This document shows, one piece after another, positions 49,119 to 56,910 of a stretch of 57,255 nt of DNA (the first letter of the stretch is position 1; each line of letters starts with the position of its first letter). Position numbers and translations under genes: made by a program. This DNA comes from Nanobdellota archaeon (GTDB taxonomy: Archaea > Nanobdellota > Nanobdellia > SCGC-AAA011-G17 > ARS1403): contig NZBI01000005.1 of NCBI GenBank assembly GCA_002687825.1, positions 1 to 57,255 on the forward strand, written 5' to 3'. A model generated the notes under the pieces. It had not been told where the DNA came from, searched no databases, and worked only from the letters and a program-made list of their open reading frames with translations.

Positions 49119-49391
49119 TCACTCTTCTCTTGGAATTCCCAAAAACCTATAAATTTCTTCTTTCTTTCTCGGATTTAAGGAAACATGCCATTCTCCAGTT
49201 TTTTTAGATTTTAACAAAAATTCAAGTTGAAATAATTCCTTAATTGCCTTTTCAGTAATCTTACTACCTCTCAAATGCTTTGCCAACCCTTTTACTAAAT
49301 TTCTTTCTTCAGTATGAGAAGCTCCCCATTTAGCAGGTTTCATAGACATTAATTTTCTCAAAATCTTATCCTGAATGAGTTTCTTCTCCAT
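49119..49391 (-). CDS. Small conserved-looking protein with winged-helix character, 90 residues
   Basis: Basic and helical: MEKKLIQDKILRKLMSMKPA, then KWGASHTEERNLVKGLAKHL and a C-terminal beta-wing-like KTGEWHVSLNPRKKEEIYRF. It reads like a small nucleic-acid-binding winged helix of a DPANN type I have seen before, but no function is known to me. Divergent from the regulator at 49495. Confidence 0.55.
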   Translation of the reverse strand: MEKKLIQDKILRKLMSMKPAKWGASHTEERNLVKGLAKHLRGSKITEKAIKELFQLEFLLKSKKTGEWHVSLNPRKKEEIYRFLGIPREE

Positions 49392-49494
49392 TATTTATAA
49401 AAAGCATAAAAACTATATAAAAGTTAGCTGATAATAAGGTACATTAATATACCAAAGCAAAAGATATATAAATGATATAATTTATAGAAAAGCT

Positions 49495-49821
49495 ATGAAA
49501 GAAACAACAATATTCAGAGAAGCATTAGGAGATTCTCCAATTATAAGAGTTTTAGATTTTTTAATAGAAAGCAGAGGATTAGACTATTCATTATCAGATA
49601 TAGCTGAAAATTCAAGTATAGGATGGACAACATTACACAGAATATGGGATAAGTTATTAAAATTTGAAATGGTTGTTTTCACTAGAGAAATTGGAAGAGC
49701 TAAATTATTCAAATTAAATGAAAAGAATTATACAATAAAAGAATTAATCAAAGTTTACGATAATTTACTTTATCAAGAAACAGAAAAACATTTCTCTAAA
49801 GAATCAAAGATTCCAGCTTAA
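49495..49821 (+). CDS. Winged-helix transcription regulator
   Basis: 108 residues: FREALGDSPIIRVLDFLIES then a helix-turn-helix SLSDIAENSSIGWTTLHRIW and a wing VVFTREIGRAKLFKLN. A common small archaeal regulator type. It lies between the carbon-metabolism kinase operon and pgk and may control one of them; the target is unknown. TATA-like TATAAATGATATAA about 25 bases upstream of the ATG. Confidence 0.82.
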   Translation: MKETTIFREALGDSPIIRVLDFLIESRGLDYSLSDIAENSSIGWTTLHRIWDKLLKFEMVVFTREIGRAKLFKLNEKNYTIKELIKVYDNLLYQETEKHFSKESKIPA

Positions 49822-49823
49822 TT

Positions 49824-50933
49824 TTACTTCAAAACTTCCAAACCTACTAATTTCTTCCCACTAACAAATTCAATCAAAGCTCCTCCACTTAAACTAATAT
49901 GATTAATTCCTTTTATTTTAAACTTAGAAACAGCATCACTTGAACTTCCTCCACCAACAACACTAAATCCTTTATTTTTCCCAATTGCTTTTAAAATTTC
50001 TCTAGTTCCCTTACTAAAATTTTCATTTAAAAAATCTCCAGGAACACCTTTCATAAAAATAATTTTAGCTTTCTTTATTTCCTCTTTGTAAAGTTCAATA
50101 GTTCTTCCCCCAATATCAAAAATTTCATATTTACTAGGAAACTCATTTAATTGTAACTCTTTTCTCTTATTTCCAATTTTTATAGCAAAATCCATAGGAA
50201 ATTGAACATTCTTCAACTTACTTTTCTTAACAATTCCAATTTTATTTTTTAAGAATTTATTCTGAGCTCCAAAATTAACACCTTTAGCAATTAAACTTAA
50301 TTGACCAAACAACCCACAACTTAATATTTTTCTTTTATTATTTAACAATTTAATATTATCTTTAGGCTTAGCTCCCCCTAAAATAAACAAAGCTTTACCA
50401 ACATGTAATTTCTTTAAAGCTTTAACTTCCTCTTCTAAATTTCTACCCATAAAACTTTTCAAAACTTTAGGAAATCCTACCATAGACGCATGTTTTCTAT
50501 GAGAATTAGAAAAAGCATCATTAACATAATAATCAAAATGTTTACTTAATACCTTTACAAATTTATTATTTTTACTTCCTTCATACTCATCTTTTAATTT
50601 TCTAACATTATCTAGTAATATAACTTCTCCTTCTTTTAAATTATCTATTATACTTCTTGATTCTTTTCCAACTATAGGAACAAATTTAACTTTAACATAT
50701 TTACTTAGAATTTTAGCATGTTGCTTTAAATCTGTAAAATCTTTTTGTTTAGGTCTTCCTTGATGAGCTAATAATACAATTTTAGCTTTCTTTTTTTTTA
50801 ATTCTTTAATAGTTTTAGAATGTGCTTTAAATCTTTGATTTTCTATAACTTTATTATTTATAATTTCAGAATTTAGATCTATTCTTACTAATACTTTTTT
50901 ACCTTTGAAGTTAGCTTTGCTTAAGGTGTTCAT
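49824..50933 (-). CDS. pgk: Phosphoglycerate kinase
   Basis: 369 residues: VLVRIDLNSEIINNKV (usual RVDFNVP region with Leu), IVLLAHQGRPKQKDF, YVNDAFSNSHRKHASMVGFP, ALFILGGAKPKDNIKLL, and the C-terminal GFSVVGGGSSSDAVSKF and ISLSGGALIEFVSG nucleotide motifs. Transfers phosphate from 1,3-bisphosphoglycerate to ADP. Slightly shorter than archaeal Pgk (about 410), through trimmed loops. Monocistronic, with a type-B dispersed repeat upstream. Confidence 0.93.
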   Translation of the reverse strand: MNTLSKANFKGKKVLVRIDLNSEIINNKVIENQRFKAHSKTIKELKKKKAKIVLLAHQGRPKQKDFTDLKQHAKILSKYVKVKFVPIVGKESRSIIDNLKEGEVILLDNVRKLKDEYEGSKNNKFVKVLSKHFDYYVNDAFSNSHRKHASMVGFPKVLKSFMGRNLEEEVKALKKLHVGKALFILGGAKPKDNIKLLNNKRKILSCGLFGQLSLIAKGVNFGAQNKFLKNKIGIVKKSKLKNVQFPMDFAIKIGNKRKELQLNEFPSKYEIFDIGGRTIELYKEEIKKAKIIFMKGVPGDFLNENFSKGTREILKAIGKNKGFSVVGGGSSSDAVSKFKIKGINHISLSGGALIEFVSGKKLVGLEVLK

Positions 50934-50978
50934 ATTAGTTTATAGTTGTTAAGGTTATATAAAAGTTTTTAGATGCAT

Positions 50979-51017
50979 AACCTTTTTTAACAAAAAGCTT
51001 AACCAAAAATAAAGAAA
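50979..51017 (-). repeat. Dispersed palindromic repeat, variant B copy 2
   Basis: Minus strand: ATTTTTGGTTAAG, CTTTTTGTTAAAAAAGG, TTATGCAT. Differs from the copy at 30734 by one base in the shared 39 but its arms still pair (TAAG versus GTTA). Lies between pgk and the CBS-like gene. Confidence 0.75.
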
Positions 51018-51042
51018 ATTTTGTAAAGTATTCCTAGGGAAT

Positions 51043-51492
51043 CTATTTAGATTTAAAAACATCTCCATAAATTTTATCGATATTTGTTTTTATAAGCTGT
51101 AAGCTTACGCGTCCAGTTAATCTATTTTCACTATCAATAACTGGGAAATACAATTGGCTAGTATCTTTGAATTTCTCTATAGCTTCTTTAATCTGGCTAT
51201 CTTCTTTAATAAGGAAGTTTCTAAAGTTCAACTTTTTTTTATTTTCTCCTAAGTTTTCTTTAATTTTTTCTGAATCTTCCATTAATTTATTAATCTCTTC
51301 TACATTAGTAAAGTCCAAATATCCTTCAACCCTATCATCTTTAGAACATAATACAAAAAATCCTCCATTGTTTAAGTAAATTTTAACCATCTTATCAATA
51401 GAGATTTTCTCATCACCTCTATAGGCGTCTATGTGGTTTTCTGCAAAAAACTTAACCTCTTTTCTTAGAATGTTATCAAAAAGAATATTCAT
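51043..51492 (-). CDS. CBS-domain-like protein, 149 residues
   Basis: Two weak CBS-type repeats are visible: GGFFVLCSKDDRVEGYLDFT and QLYFPVIDSENRLTGRVSLQ, each with the hydrophobic strand - Asp - G-x-V/Y pattern of CBS motifs that bind adenosine nucleotides. It overlaps the upstream membrane-protein gene by 4 bases, so it may be its soluble sensor. Confidence 0.6.
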   Translation of the reverse strand: MNILFDNILRKEVKFFAENHIDAYRGDEKISIDKMVKIYLNNGGFFVLCSKDDRVEGYLDFTNVEEINKLMEDSEKIKENLGENKKKLNFRNFLIKEDSQIKEAIEKFKDTSQLYFPVIDSENRLTGRVSLQLIKTNIDKIYGDVFKSK

Positions 51493-51986
51493 TTTATACC
51501 TCCTTTTTTAGAAGATTCTTTTAATTCCTTAAATAACTTTTCATTTTTTCTTTCTTCCGTTTTCATTTTAGGTTCGATTAGATGAGATTCAAAAACTCCT
51601 TCAGAAATTTTCTTTCTCTCTTCGGGATTAATCTCAGATTGTCTACCCGATAGATAACTTGATACAAAAACTGGCCAGGTTATTCCCATAATTAAAGATT
51701 GTAATGGAACAAAAGCGCCCAAAGAAGTTCCTTGGAAGATCATTGCTAATCCTCCTCCTGCGAACCCATAAAGAGAACATTTGAGATAATCTTTAGAACG
51801 TTTTTTCCTATGTGGGGGAAGGAGAAACCCAATCATAACGTCTCTTTCTTCCTTAGTTTTTCCTCCAGCAAATCCACAATAAACTGTAAGAACATAAGCA
51901 AAAGAACCAAAAACCCCAATCAAAAAAGAGCCCAATAATTTTAAAGAGATACATAAAATTTCTACATTGCAAACTTCAATAGTCAT
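51489..51986 (-). CDS. Membrane protein, 165 residues, unknown
   Basis: N-terminal hydrophobic helix (about 12-35, with several cysteines), a second pair of helices around YGFAGGGLAMIFQGTSLGAF and LQSLIMGITWPVFVSSYLSG, and a charged cytoplasmic tail. Translationally coupled to the CBS-like gene. Family not recognised; a small channel-like or scaffold role is only speculation. Confidence 0.5.
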   Translation of the reverse strand: MTIEVCNVEILCISLKLLGSFLIGVFGSFAYVLTVYCGFAGGKTKEERDVMIGFLLPPHRKKRSKDYLKCSLYGFAGGGLAMIFQGTSLGAFVPLQSLIMGITWPVFVSSYLSGRQSEINPEERKKISEGVFESHLIEPKMKTEERKNEKLFKELKESSKKGGIK

Positions 51987-52088
51987 TAATTAGATATTTG
52001 CAAGGTTTCTTAATAAGTATTACTGTAATTGCACAATAGGTTGTTGTAATATATTTCATGAATTAAGAAAAAGAGATTATATTAATTT

Positions 52089-52132
52089 ATTTTTGCGTTT
52101 CTTTTTGTTAAAAAAGGAACAGTGACTAAAAC
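52089..52132 (+). repeat. Dispersed palindromic repeat, variant A copy 1
   Basis: ATTTTTGC then the dyad GTTTCTTTTT-GTTA-AAAAAGGAAC (10-bp stem with one G-T) then AGTGACTAAAA. Near-identical copies at 53494, 54457 and 55127. Located between the gap stop and the start of the membrane-protein gene at 51986. Confidence 0.85.
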
Positions 52133-52150
52133 AACTTCATCTTTTTTTAC

Positions 52151-53137
52151 TTAGAATTTTAATCGCTTAACAACATCAACCATTCTATTAGAATAACCAT
52201 ACTCATTATCATACCAAATTAAAACTTTAACCATATTATTTTTAAGAACTTGAGTATCAACTGAACTAATAACACCTGAATGACTATTACCTACTATATC
52301 TGAACTAACTAACTCATCTTCACTATATTCTAAAACTCCTTTCATTTCTTTTTCTGAACTTTTCTTTAAAACTTCATTAAGAACTTTAACATCTACATTT
52401 TTATTCAAAACACAAACAAAATCTACTATACTCCCACAACTAACAGGAACTCTTAAAGCAATTCCATTTAATTTATTTCTTAATTCAGGAATAACTTCAA
52501 CTACAGCTTTAGTAGCTCCAGTAGTAGTAGGAACTATATTAACAGCAGCAGCTCTCCCTCTCCTAATTTTCTTATTAGGTCCATCTATTAAATATTGACT
52601 AGAAGTATAAGCATGCACAGTAGTAATAAATCCTTTCTCAATACCAAATTTATCATTTAAAACTTTTACCACAGGAGTTAAAGCATTTGTAGTACAACTC
52701 GCAACTGAAATAACTCTATCTTTTTTCTTCAAATCTTGATCATTAACACCATAAACTACTGTTTTATCTAAATTTTTTCCAGGAGCGGAAATAACCACTT
52801 TTTTTGCGCCAGCATTTAAATGCCTCATAGCTTCTTTCCTATCTTTAAATTTCCCAGTACATTCTAAAACTACATCAATTTTCAACTTTTTCCAAGGCAA
52901 TTGTCCAGGTTCTTTTTCATTTAATACCTTTATTTTCTTTCCACCAACTTTAATCCATCCATCACCATGACTAACTTCTTTATCATATTTACCATAAACA
53001 GAATCATATTCGACTAAGTGAGCAAGCACCTTTGAGTCACATAAATCATTAATAGCAACAACATTTACTCTTTTATCTAAACAAATCTTAAAAACATGAC
53101 TTCCAATTCTACCAAATCCATTTATTGCTATATTCAA
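52151..53137 (-). CDS. gap: Glyceraldehyde-3-phosphate dehydrogenase, bacterial class I type
   Basis: NAD(P)-dependent, phosphorylating. 328 residues: INGFGRIGSHVFKICL, VVISAPGKNLDKTVVYGVND, catalytic SVASCTTNALTPVVKVL (Cys), FITTVHAYTSSQYLIDG, NIVPTTTGATKAVVEVIPE and WYDNEYGYSNRMVDVV. The S-x-C-T-T-N-x-L-x-P motif marks class I (bacterial/eukaryal) GapA; the usual archaeal enzyme is class II. It would pair with pgk. Likely acquired from bacteria by its ancestor. Confidence 0.95.
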   Translation of the reverse strand: MNIAINGFGRIGSHVFKICLDKRVNVVAINDLCDSKVLAHLVEYDSVYGKYDKEVSHGDGWIKVGGKKIKVLNEKEPGQLPWKKLKIDVVLECTGKFKDRKEAMRHLNAGAKKVVISAPGKNLDKTVVYGVNDQDLKKKDRVISVASCTTNALTPVVKVLNDKFGIEKGFITTVHAYTSSQYLIDGPNKKIRRGRAAAVNIVPTTTGATKAVVEVIPELRNKLNGIALRVPVSCGSIVDFVCVLNKNVDVKVLNEVLKKSSEKEMKGVLEYSEDELVSSDIVGNSHSGVISSVDTQVLKNNMVKVLIWYDNEYGYSNRMVDVVKRLKF

Positions 53138-53178
53138 CCTAGTTAAGCTAAAATATATTTTATTATATAAACTTTGTC

Positions 53179-53463
53179 TTATAAGTCCAATCTATTATTA
53201 AGATTTTCAGAATTAGTTAATTTTCTCGCATCTTTTGCAATATTCAAAACAGCAGGCCAATATTCAGAAGGAACTTTCACAATTTGAGCATGTATCCCAT
53301 TCGCTATTTCCTGATCCCTTATAGCATTTCTCTCATCCCTTCTATTTTGTGAATGGGCAACATAAAGAGCTGAAGTTAAACTACAAACAACTATACTCCC
53401 AAAACCAATAAGAGCTTGTCCTAAACTTATATTCATAGGATCATAAATACTGTCATAAACCAT
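53179..53463 (-). CDS. Single-helix membrane protein, 94 residues
   Basis: One membrane segment (about 13-33, LGQALIGFGSIVVCSLTSAL) followed by a charged helical tail rich in Arg/Asn/Asp (NRRDERNAIRDQEIANGIHA). No family recognised. Divergent from the BRO-N gene, with repeat R2 and the 59-bp element between them. Confidence 0.5.
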   Translation of the reverse strand: MVYDSIYDPMNISLGQALIGFGSIVVCSLTSALYVAHSQNRRDERNAIRDQEIANGIHAQIVKVPSEYWPAVLNIAKDARKLTNSENLNNRLDL

Positions 53464-53493
53464 ACTAAGTCCTAAGAATTCTATATTTTATAT

Positions 53494-53537
53494 ATTTTTG
53501 CGTTTCTTTTTGTTAAAAAAGGAACAGTATCTCAAAT
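53494..53537 (+). repeat. Dispersed palindromic repeat, variant A copy 2
   Basis: Same left half and dyad as the copy at 52089, but after AACAGT it diverges (ATCTCAAATAG). Lies in a divergent intergenic region, so it cannot be only a terminator. Confidence 0.8.
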
Positions 53538-53549
53538 AGTTCTAATAAA

Positions 53550-53608
53550 GTATATTCTCCAAAATATATTTTAAACTCAAATGACATACTCGCCATACCT
53601 CCGTAGAG
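53550..53608 (+). promoter_or_regulatory. Conserved upstream element, copy 3 (BRO-N gene)
   Basis: GTATATTCTCCAAAATATAT, TTTAAACT, CAAATGACATACTCGCCAT, ACCTCCGTAGAG. Matches the elements before the two homing endonuclease genes (8508-8566 and 11149-11207), in the same orientation and at the same place directly before a TATA box (CTTATAAATA). Confidence 0.75.
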
Positions 53609-53638
53609 CTTATAAATAAATATTTCTTAGTAAATTAA

Positions 53639-54457
53639 ATGGAAAAATTAGTAGTATTTCAAGGAAAAAACATTAGAAGAAAATGGTATAGAGAAGAATG
53701 GTATTTTTCTATAGTTGATATAATCTTTACTTTAACTGAGAGTTCTAGACCTAGAAAATATTGGTCTGATTTAAAAACAAGGCTTATTGAAGAAGGTTTT
53801 GAGTTGTCCGCAAAAATCGGACAGCTGAAATTAACCTCAACAGATGGTAAAAGATACTTAACAGACTGTGCAAACACAGAATCTATGTTTAGAATTATCC
53901 AATCAATACCATCTAAAAAAGCTGAACCTTTCAAAAGATGGTTAGCACAAGTTGGTTATGAAAGAATAGAAGAAATAGAAAATCCAGAATTAGCTCAAAA
54001 AAGAATGAAAGAAATGTATCACGCAAAGGGCTACCCTAAAGATTGGATAGACAAAAGATTAAGAGGAATTGCAATAAGACAAAATCTAACAGATGAATGG
54101 GAAGAAAGAGGTATTAAAGAAGAAAAAGATTTTGCAATTCTTACAGCAGAAATTTCTAAAGCAACTTTCGGAATGACTCCAACAGAATATAAAGAACATA
54201 AAAATTTACCAAAATCAAAAGTTAACTTAAGAGACCATATGAATGATTTAGAATTAATTTTTACAATGTTAGGAGAACGTGTAACAACAGAAATTTCACA
54301 AAAAGAAAAACCAAACACTTTTAATAAAAATAAAAAAGTTGCTAAAAGAGGTGGAAATGTGGCAGGAAATGCTAGAAAAGATACTGAAAAAGAATTAAAC
54401 CGTCCAATAACAACTAAACAAAATTACCTCGCTAAAAAAGAACTCTTAAAAGAATAA
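53639..54457 (+). CDS. BRO-N domain protein, phage-antirepressor / DinD-like
   Basis: 272 residues. The N-terminal BRO-N domain (about 5-110) shows REEWYFSIVDIIFTLTESSR then PRKYWSDLKTRLIEEG and TESMFRIIQSIPSKKAEPFK; then helical regions with KDWIDKRLRGIAIRQNLTDEW and a basic Lys/Asn-rich tail. BRO proteins are found on phages, plasmids and transposons, often as DNA-binding antirepressors. ATG preceded at about 25 bases by CTTATAAATA, so leaderless; the 59-bp element is upstream. A variant-A repeat begins at its stop codon. Confidence 0.85.
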   Translation: MEKLVVFQGKNIRRKWYREEWYFSIVDIIFTLTESSRPRKYWSDLKTRLIEEGFELSAKIGQLKLTSTDGKRYLTDCANTESMFRIIQSIPSKKAEPFKRWLAQVGYERIEEIENPELAQKRMKEMYHAKGYPKDWIDKRLRGIAIRQNLTDEWEERGIKEEKDFAILTAEISKATFGMTPTEYKEHKNLPKSKVNLRDHMNDLELIFTMLGERVTTEISQKEKPNTFNKNKKVAKRGGNVAGNARKDTEKELNRPITTKQNYLAKKELLKE

Positions 54458-54499
54458 TTTTTGCGTTTCTTTTTATTAAAAAAGGAACAGTGACTAAAA
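54457..54499 (+). repeat. Dispersed palindromic repeat, variant A copy 3
   Basis: Starts at the last base of the BRO-N stop codon; identical to copy 1 through AGTGACTAAAA except for loop ATTA in place of GTTA. Confidence 0.85.
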
Positions 54500-54640
54500 G
54501 TTATTAAATTCTACCAAAACAATTTTATTGCAACGTTCACCATACTTCTCTAACAATTATTAAGAAACAATTATATATAAAGCTTTATATTAAAAAACTC
54601 AACAAAAACCTTATAAACATAATATTATAATTATAATTAA

Positions 54641-54772
54641 ATGGAAACAGTAACAATATCAAAAAAAGAATATGAAGAACTAAAAAAGTTCAAAAAAATA
54701 GATCAAGATATTTTAAAAGACATAGCTACAGGTATAAAAGATGTTCTCCAAGGTAAAGTAAAAGAAGTTTAA
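54641..54772 (+). CDS. Small antitoxin-like protein, 43 residues
   Basis: METVTISKKEYEELKKFKKI then a helical stretch ending VLQGKVKEV, the shape of short archaeal antitoxins that go with RelE-type toxins. TATA-like TTATAATTATAA about 25 bases upstream. Its stop overlaps the stop of the frameshifted RelE gene on the other strand by a few bases, an unusual tail-to-tail layout for a toxin-antitoxin pair. Confidence 0.65.
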   Translation: METVTISKKEYEELKKFKKIDQDILKDIATGIKDVLQGKVKEV

Positions 54773-55084
54773 AGATTTTTTATAATTTTTTCTAACACAT
54801 CTCTATAAACATCCAAATTAGATTTAATTAAATCTATTTCACTTTGTTGAGCTTTTTTATCTGTAATAGTTATCAAAAAAATACATTTATGATTTTCATA
54901 AACAAGAAATATAACTCTTTTACCATCAAATTTCTTCTCTCTAAAAAAACCTATATCCAAGAGGTTTACCAGAAAAAGGCTCTTTTTTCAATTTTTGTTC
55001 AAATCTAGATATAATTATTTTTTCCTTCTTATCTAATTTGTCAAGTTTCTTATCATAATGTTCTGATCTAAATACTCTAAACAT
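54769..55084 (-). pseudogene. RelE-like toxin gene with a frameshift
   Basis: From the ATG at 55084 the reading runs MFRVFRSEHYDKKLDKL to KPLGYRFF and then meets TAG. The next frame continues FREKKFDGKRVIFLVYE and on to KIIKNL. One extra T in a 7-T run at the junction accounts for it; the two halves together make a normal RelE chain (basic helices, then a K-R-V-x-F-L-V beta strand). Either a true inactivation, programmed slippage on the T run, or an assembly error. Confidence 0.75.
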
Positions 55085-55126
55085 AATGGTTGCTAGTCTC
55101 TTAATTTATTTAAATTATTTCCTTCT

Positions 55127-55170
55127 ATTTTTGCGTTTCTTTTTGTTAAAAAAGGAACAGTAACTAAAAA
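55127..55170 (+). repeat. Dispersed palindromic repeat, variant A copy 4
   Basis: Same as copy 1 with AGTAACTAAAA after the dyad. Located in the divergent gap between the RelE remnant and the gene at 55248. Confidence 0.85.
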
Positions 55171-55247
55171 ACAACATTTTTAAAGGTTAAGTTTCGCATA
55201 TTAACTAATAAAAAAAGAGTTCTTGATATATAATATTAATCCATAAA

Positions 55248-55541
55248 ATGAATAAATACAAAGCATATGAGTTGAATGGTGAAGAAACTCGTAGGTTTTA
55301 TGAAGAAATAGAAAAGCATCGTTGGAGCGAAGTCTCAGCAACTTATAGCCAAGAAGGTCATAATGATACTGTGTATTATACTTACATAACAGAAGAATGT
55401 GAAGATAAGATGCCTCACGAAGATGATAAAATGCTCTGTATAAGTCAGAGAGGAGCCGTCATCAATAAAAAAGATCCAAAAGGCGTTATTCTTATCCCAT
55501 TAGATAAAAAGGTTGAAAAATTAATAAAGAAAATAACCTAA
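55248..55541 (+). CDS. Hypothetical protein, 97 residues
   Basis: Soluble, charged (YKAYELNGEETRRFYEEIEK), two cysteines. TATA-like TTGATATATAATAT about 25 bases before the ATG. No family recognised. Its stop codon falls at the edge of the duplicated GH130 tail. Confidence 0.5.
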   Translation: MNKYKAYELNGEETRRFYEEIEKHRWSEVSATYSQEGHNDTVYYTYITEECEDKMPHEDDKMLCISQRGAVINKKDPKGVILIPLDKKVEKLIKKIT

Positions 55542-55574
55542 ACATATTTCCCTTTCAAATGTTTTAAAATTTCA
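55541..55574 (-). repeat. Duplicated 3' end of the GH130 gene (outer copy)
   Basis: Read on the minus strand it encodes AEILKHLKGKYV and a stop, repeating the true GH130 C-terminus (KEILKHLKGKYV) exactly 260 bases away at 55801-55834. A central 23-base stretch is identical. Confidence 0.85.
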
Positions 55575-55585
55575 GCTAGTTCAAT

Positions 55586-55801
55586 TTATTCATACGGAGA
55601 TCTTCTAAACATTGAATATAACGTTAAAGGCATAGCAGCTCCGGTGATTATCATTCCGGTTAGAATTAAATTTTCAGATGCCGCTGTCCTTTCACCATAT
55701 TGTCTATTTTCTTCAATAGCATCTGTACCTTCATTTATTGCAATTCTTCCCAAACCTCCAATCAACACGGCTAAACAGAGTGCTTTTGTACTTTTTTTCA
55801 T
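55586..55801 (-). CDS. Small two-helix membrane protein, 71 residues
   Basis: MKKSTKALCLAVLIGGLGRI (first helix), an acidic loop, then LILTGMIITGAAMPLTLYSM (second helix) and a basic end. Its ATG overlaps the GH130 stop (ATGA), so it is translated with GH130. It lies inside a 260-bp segment flanked by the duplicated GH130 tail, so it looks like an inserted or duplicated cassette. Confidence 0.55.
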   Translation of the reverse strand: MKKSTKALCLAVLIGGLGRIAINEGTDAIEENRQYGERTAASENLILTGMIITGAAMPLTLYSMFRRSPYE

Positions 55802-56871
55802 ACGTATTTCCCTTTCAAATGTTTTAATATTTCTTTAACATAAATTTCTTTAATACTAACAACTTCATCAGCCCCACCAGAATACAATAATATTTTTTCT
55901 CCATCTTCAATTATCCCAGTAGGAAAAACAACATTAGGCATCCAACCTTTTTTCTCATAATCTTGTTGAGCACATAAAAGTGGAGCATCACAAGGTCCTC
56001 TAGCTATTAATTTATGAGGTTCATTTTTATCTAATAAACAAGCACCCATACAATAACCATAATCAGGATGAACTCCATGATAAATCTCCAACCACCCTTT
56101 TTTAGTTAATATCGGAGGAGTTCCAGCTCCAACTCTAGCAGAATCCCAACTATCTTTACTTAACAATAAACTTTGATCATCCCCCCAATGCTCTAAATCT
56201 TTAGAATAACTTATCCACATATGCGGTAAAGAAAAATTAAAATTACCTTCAGGTCTATTAAATGCAACATATCTTCCTTTAACTTTCCCAGGAAATAATA
56301 CAACATCTTTATTTTGATGCCTAAATATAATCCCTCTTCTTTTCCAATTAATCCCATCTTTACTAACTGCATAACTACTACTAATACTATTATATCTACT
56401 CAAAGCAACATAAGTCATTACATATTGATTCCCAATTTTACTAACCCTAGGATCCTCAACCCCTAATTCTCCATCATCTTTAGTTCCATAAAAAGCAGGT
56501 TTTTGTTCAATTTTCTCAACTTCCATCCCACCTTCACTTAAAAAAACTCTTCTAAAATGACTAATAAATTTTAATCTAACAGTATCATCCTTTAAATGAA
56601 ATCCACCTCTATCATAATTTTCAATATTACTTTTCTTAAAAGCATCATAAGTTAGCTGATATCTTGAATTAGAAATACATCTTGGAGATAATGATTTTCC
56701 TTTTTTATTCCATTTCTTTAATTTTTCAGCAACTCTAACATATAAAAGGATTTTACCATTCTTCAACCTCAAAGCCGCAGGATTAAAAACCCCAATAATC
56801 TCAAAATTTTTATTACTAGGTTTAAACATCTCTTTAGTTAACAACAACCCTTCTTTCTCTATCTTCAACAT
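55798..56871 (-). CDS. GH130-family beta-mannoside phosphorylase
   Basis: Phosphorolyses beta-1,4- (or beta-1,2-) mannosides to mannose-1-phosphate. 357 residues of the five-bladed fold: FNPAALRLKNGKILLYVRVA, GVEDPRVSKIGNQYVMTYVA (catalytic Asp), FPGKVKGRYVAFNRPEGNFN, WDSARVGAGTPPILTKKGWL, YHGVHPDYGYCMGACLLD and WMPNVVFPTGIIEDGEKILL. With the mannose-6-phosphate isomerase and phosphomannomutase genes in this window it suggests mannan or mannoside use. The C-terminal codons are duplicated downstream. Confidence 0.9.
   Translation of the reverse strand: MLKIEKEGLLLTKEMFKPSNKNFEIIGVFNPAALRLKNGKILLYVRVAEKLKKWNKKGKSLSPRCISNSRYQLTYDAFKKSNIENYDRGGFHLKDDTVRLKFISHFRRVFLSEGGMEVEKIEQKPAFYGTKDDGELGVEDPRVSKIGNQYVMTYVALSRYNSISSSYAVSKDGINWKRRGIIFRHQNKDVVLFPGKVKGRYVAFNRPEGNFNFSLPHMWISYSKDLEHWGDDQSLLLSKDSWDSARVGAGTPPILTKKGWLEIYHGVHPDYGYCMGACLLDKNEPHKLIARGPCDAPLLCAQQDYEKKGWMPNVVFPTGIIEDGEKILLYSGGADEVVSIKEIYVKEILKHLKGKYV
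55801..55834 (-). repeat. Duplicated 3' end of the GH130 gene (copy in the intact gene)
   Basis: Partner of the outer copy at 55541-55574. The 71-residue gene lies between the two. Confidence 0.85.
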
Positions 56872-56910
56872 ATACTTTAAAATTATTATTATATTATAAA
56901 TAGTTTTCTT

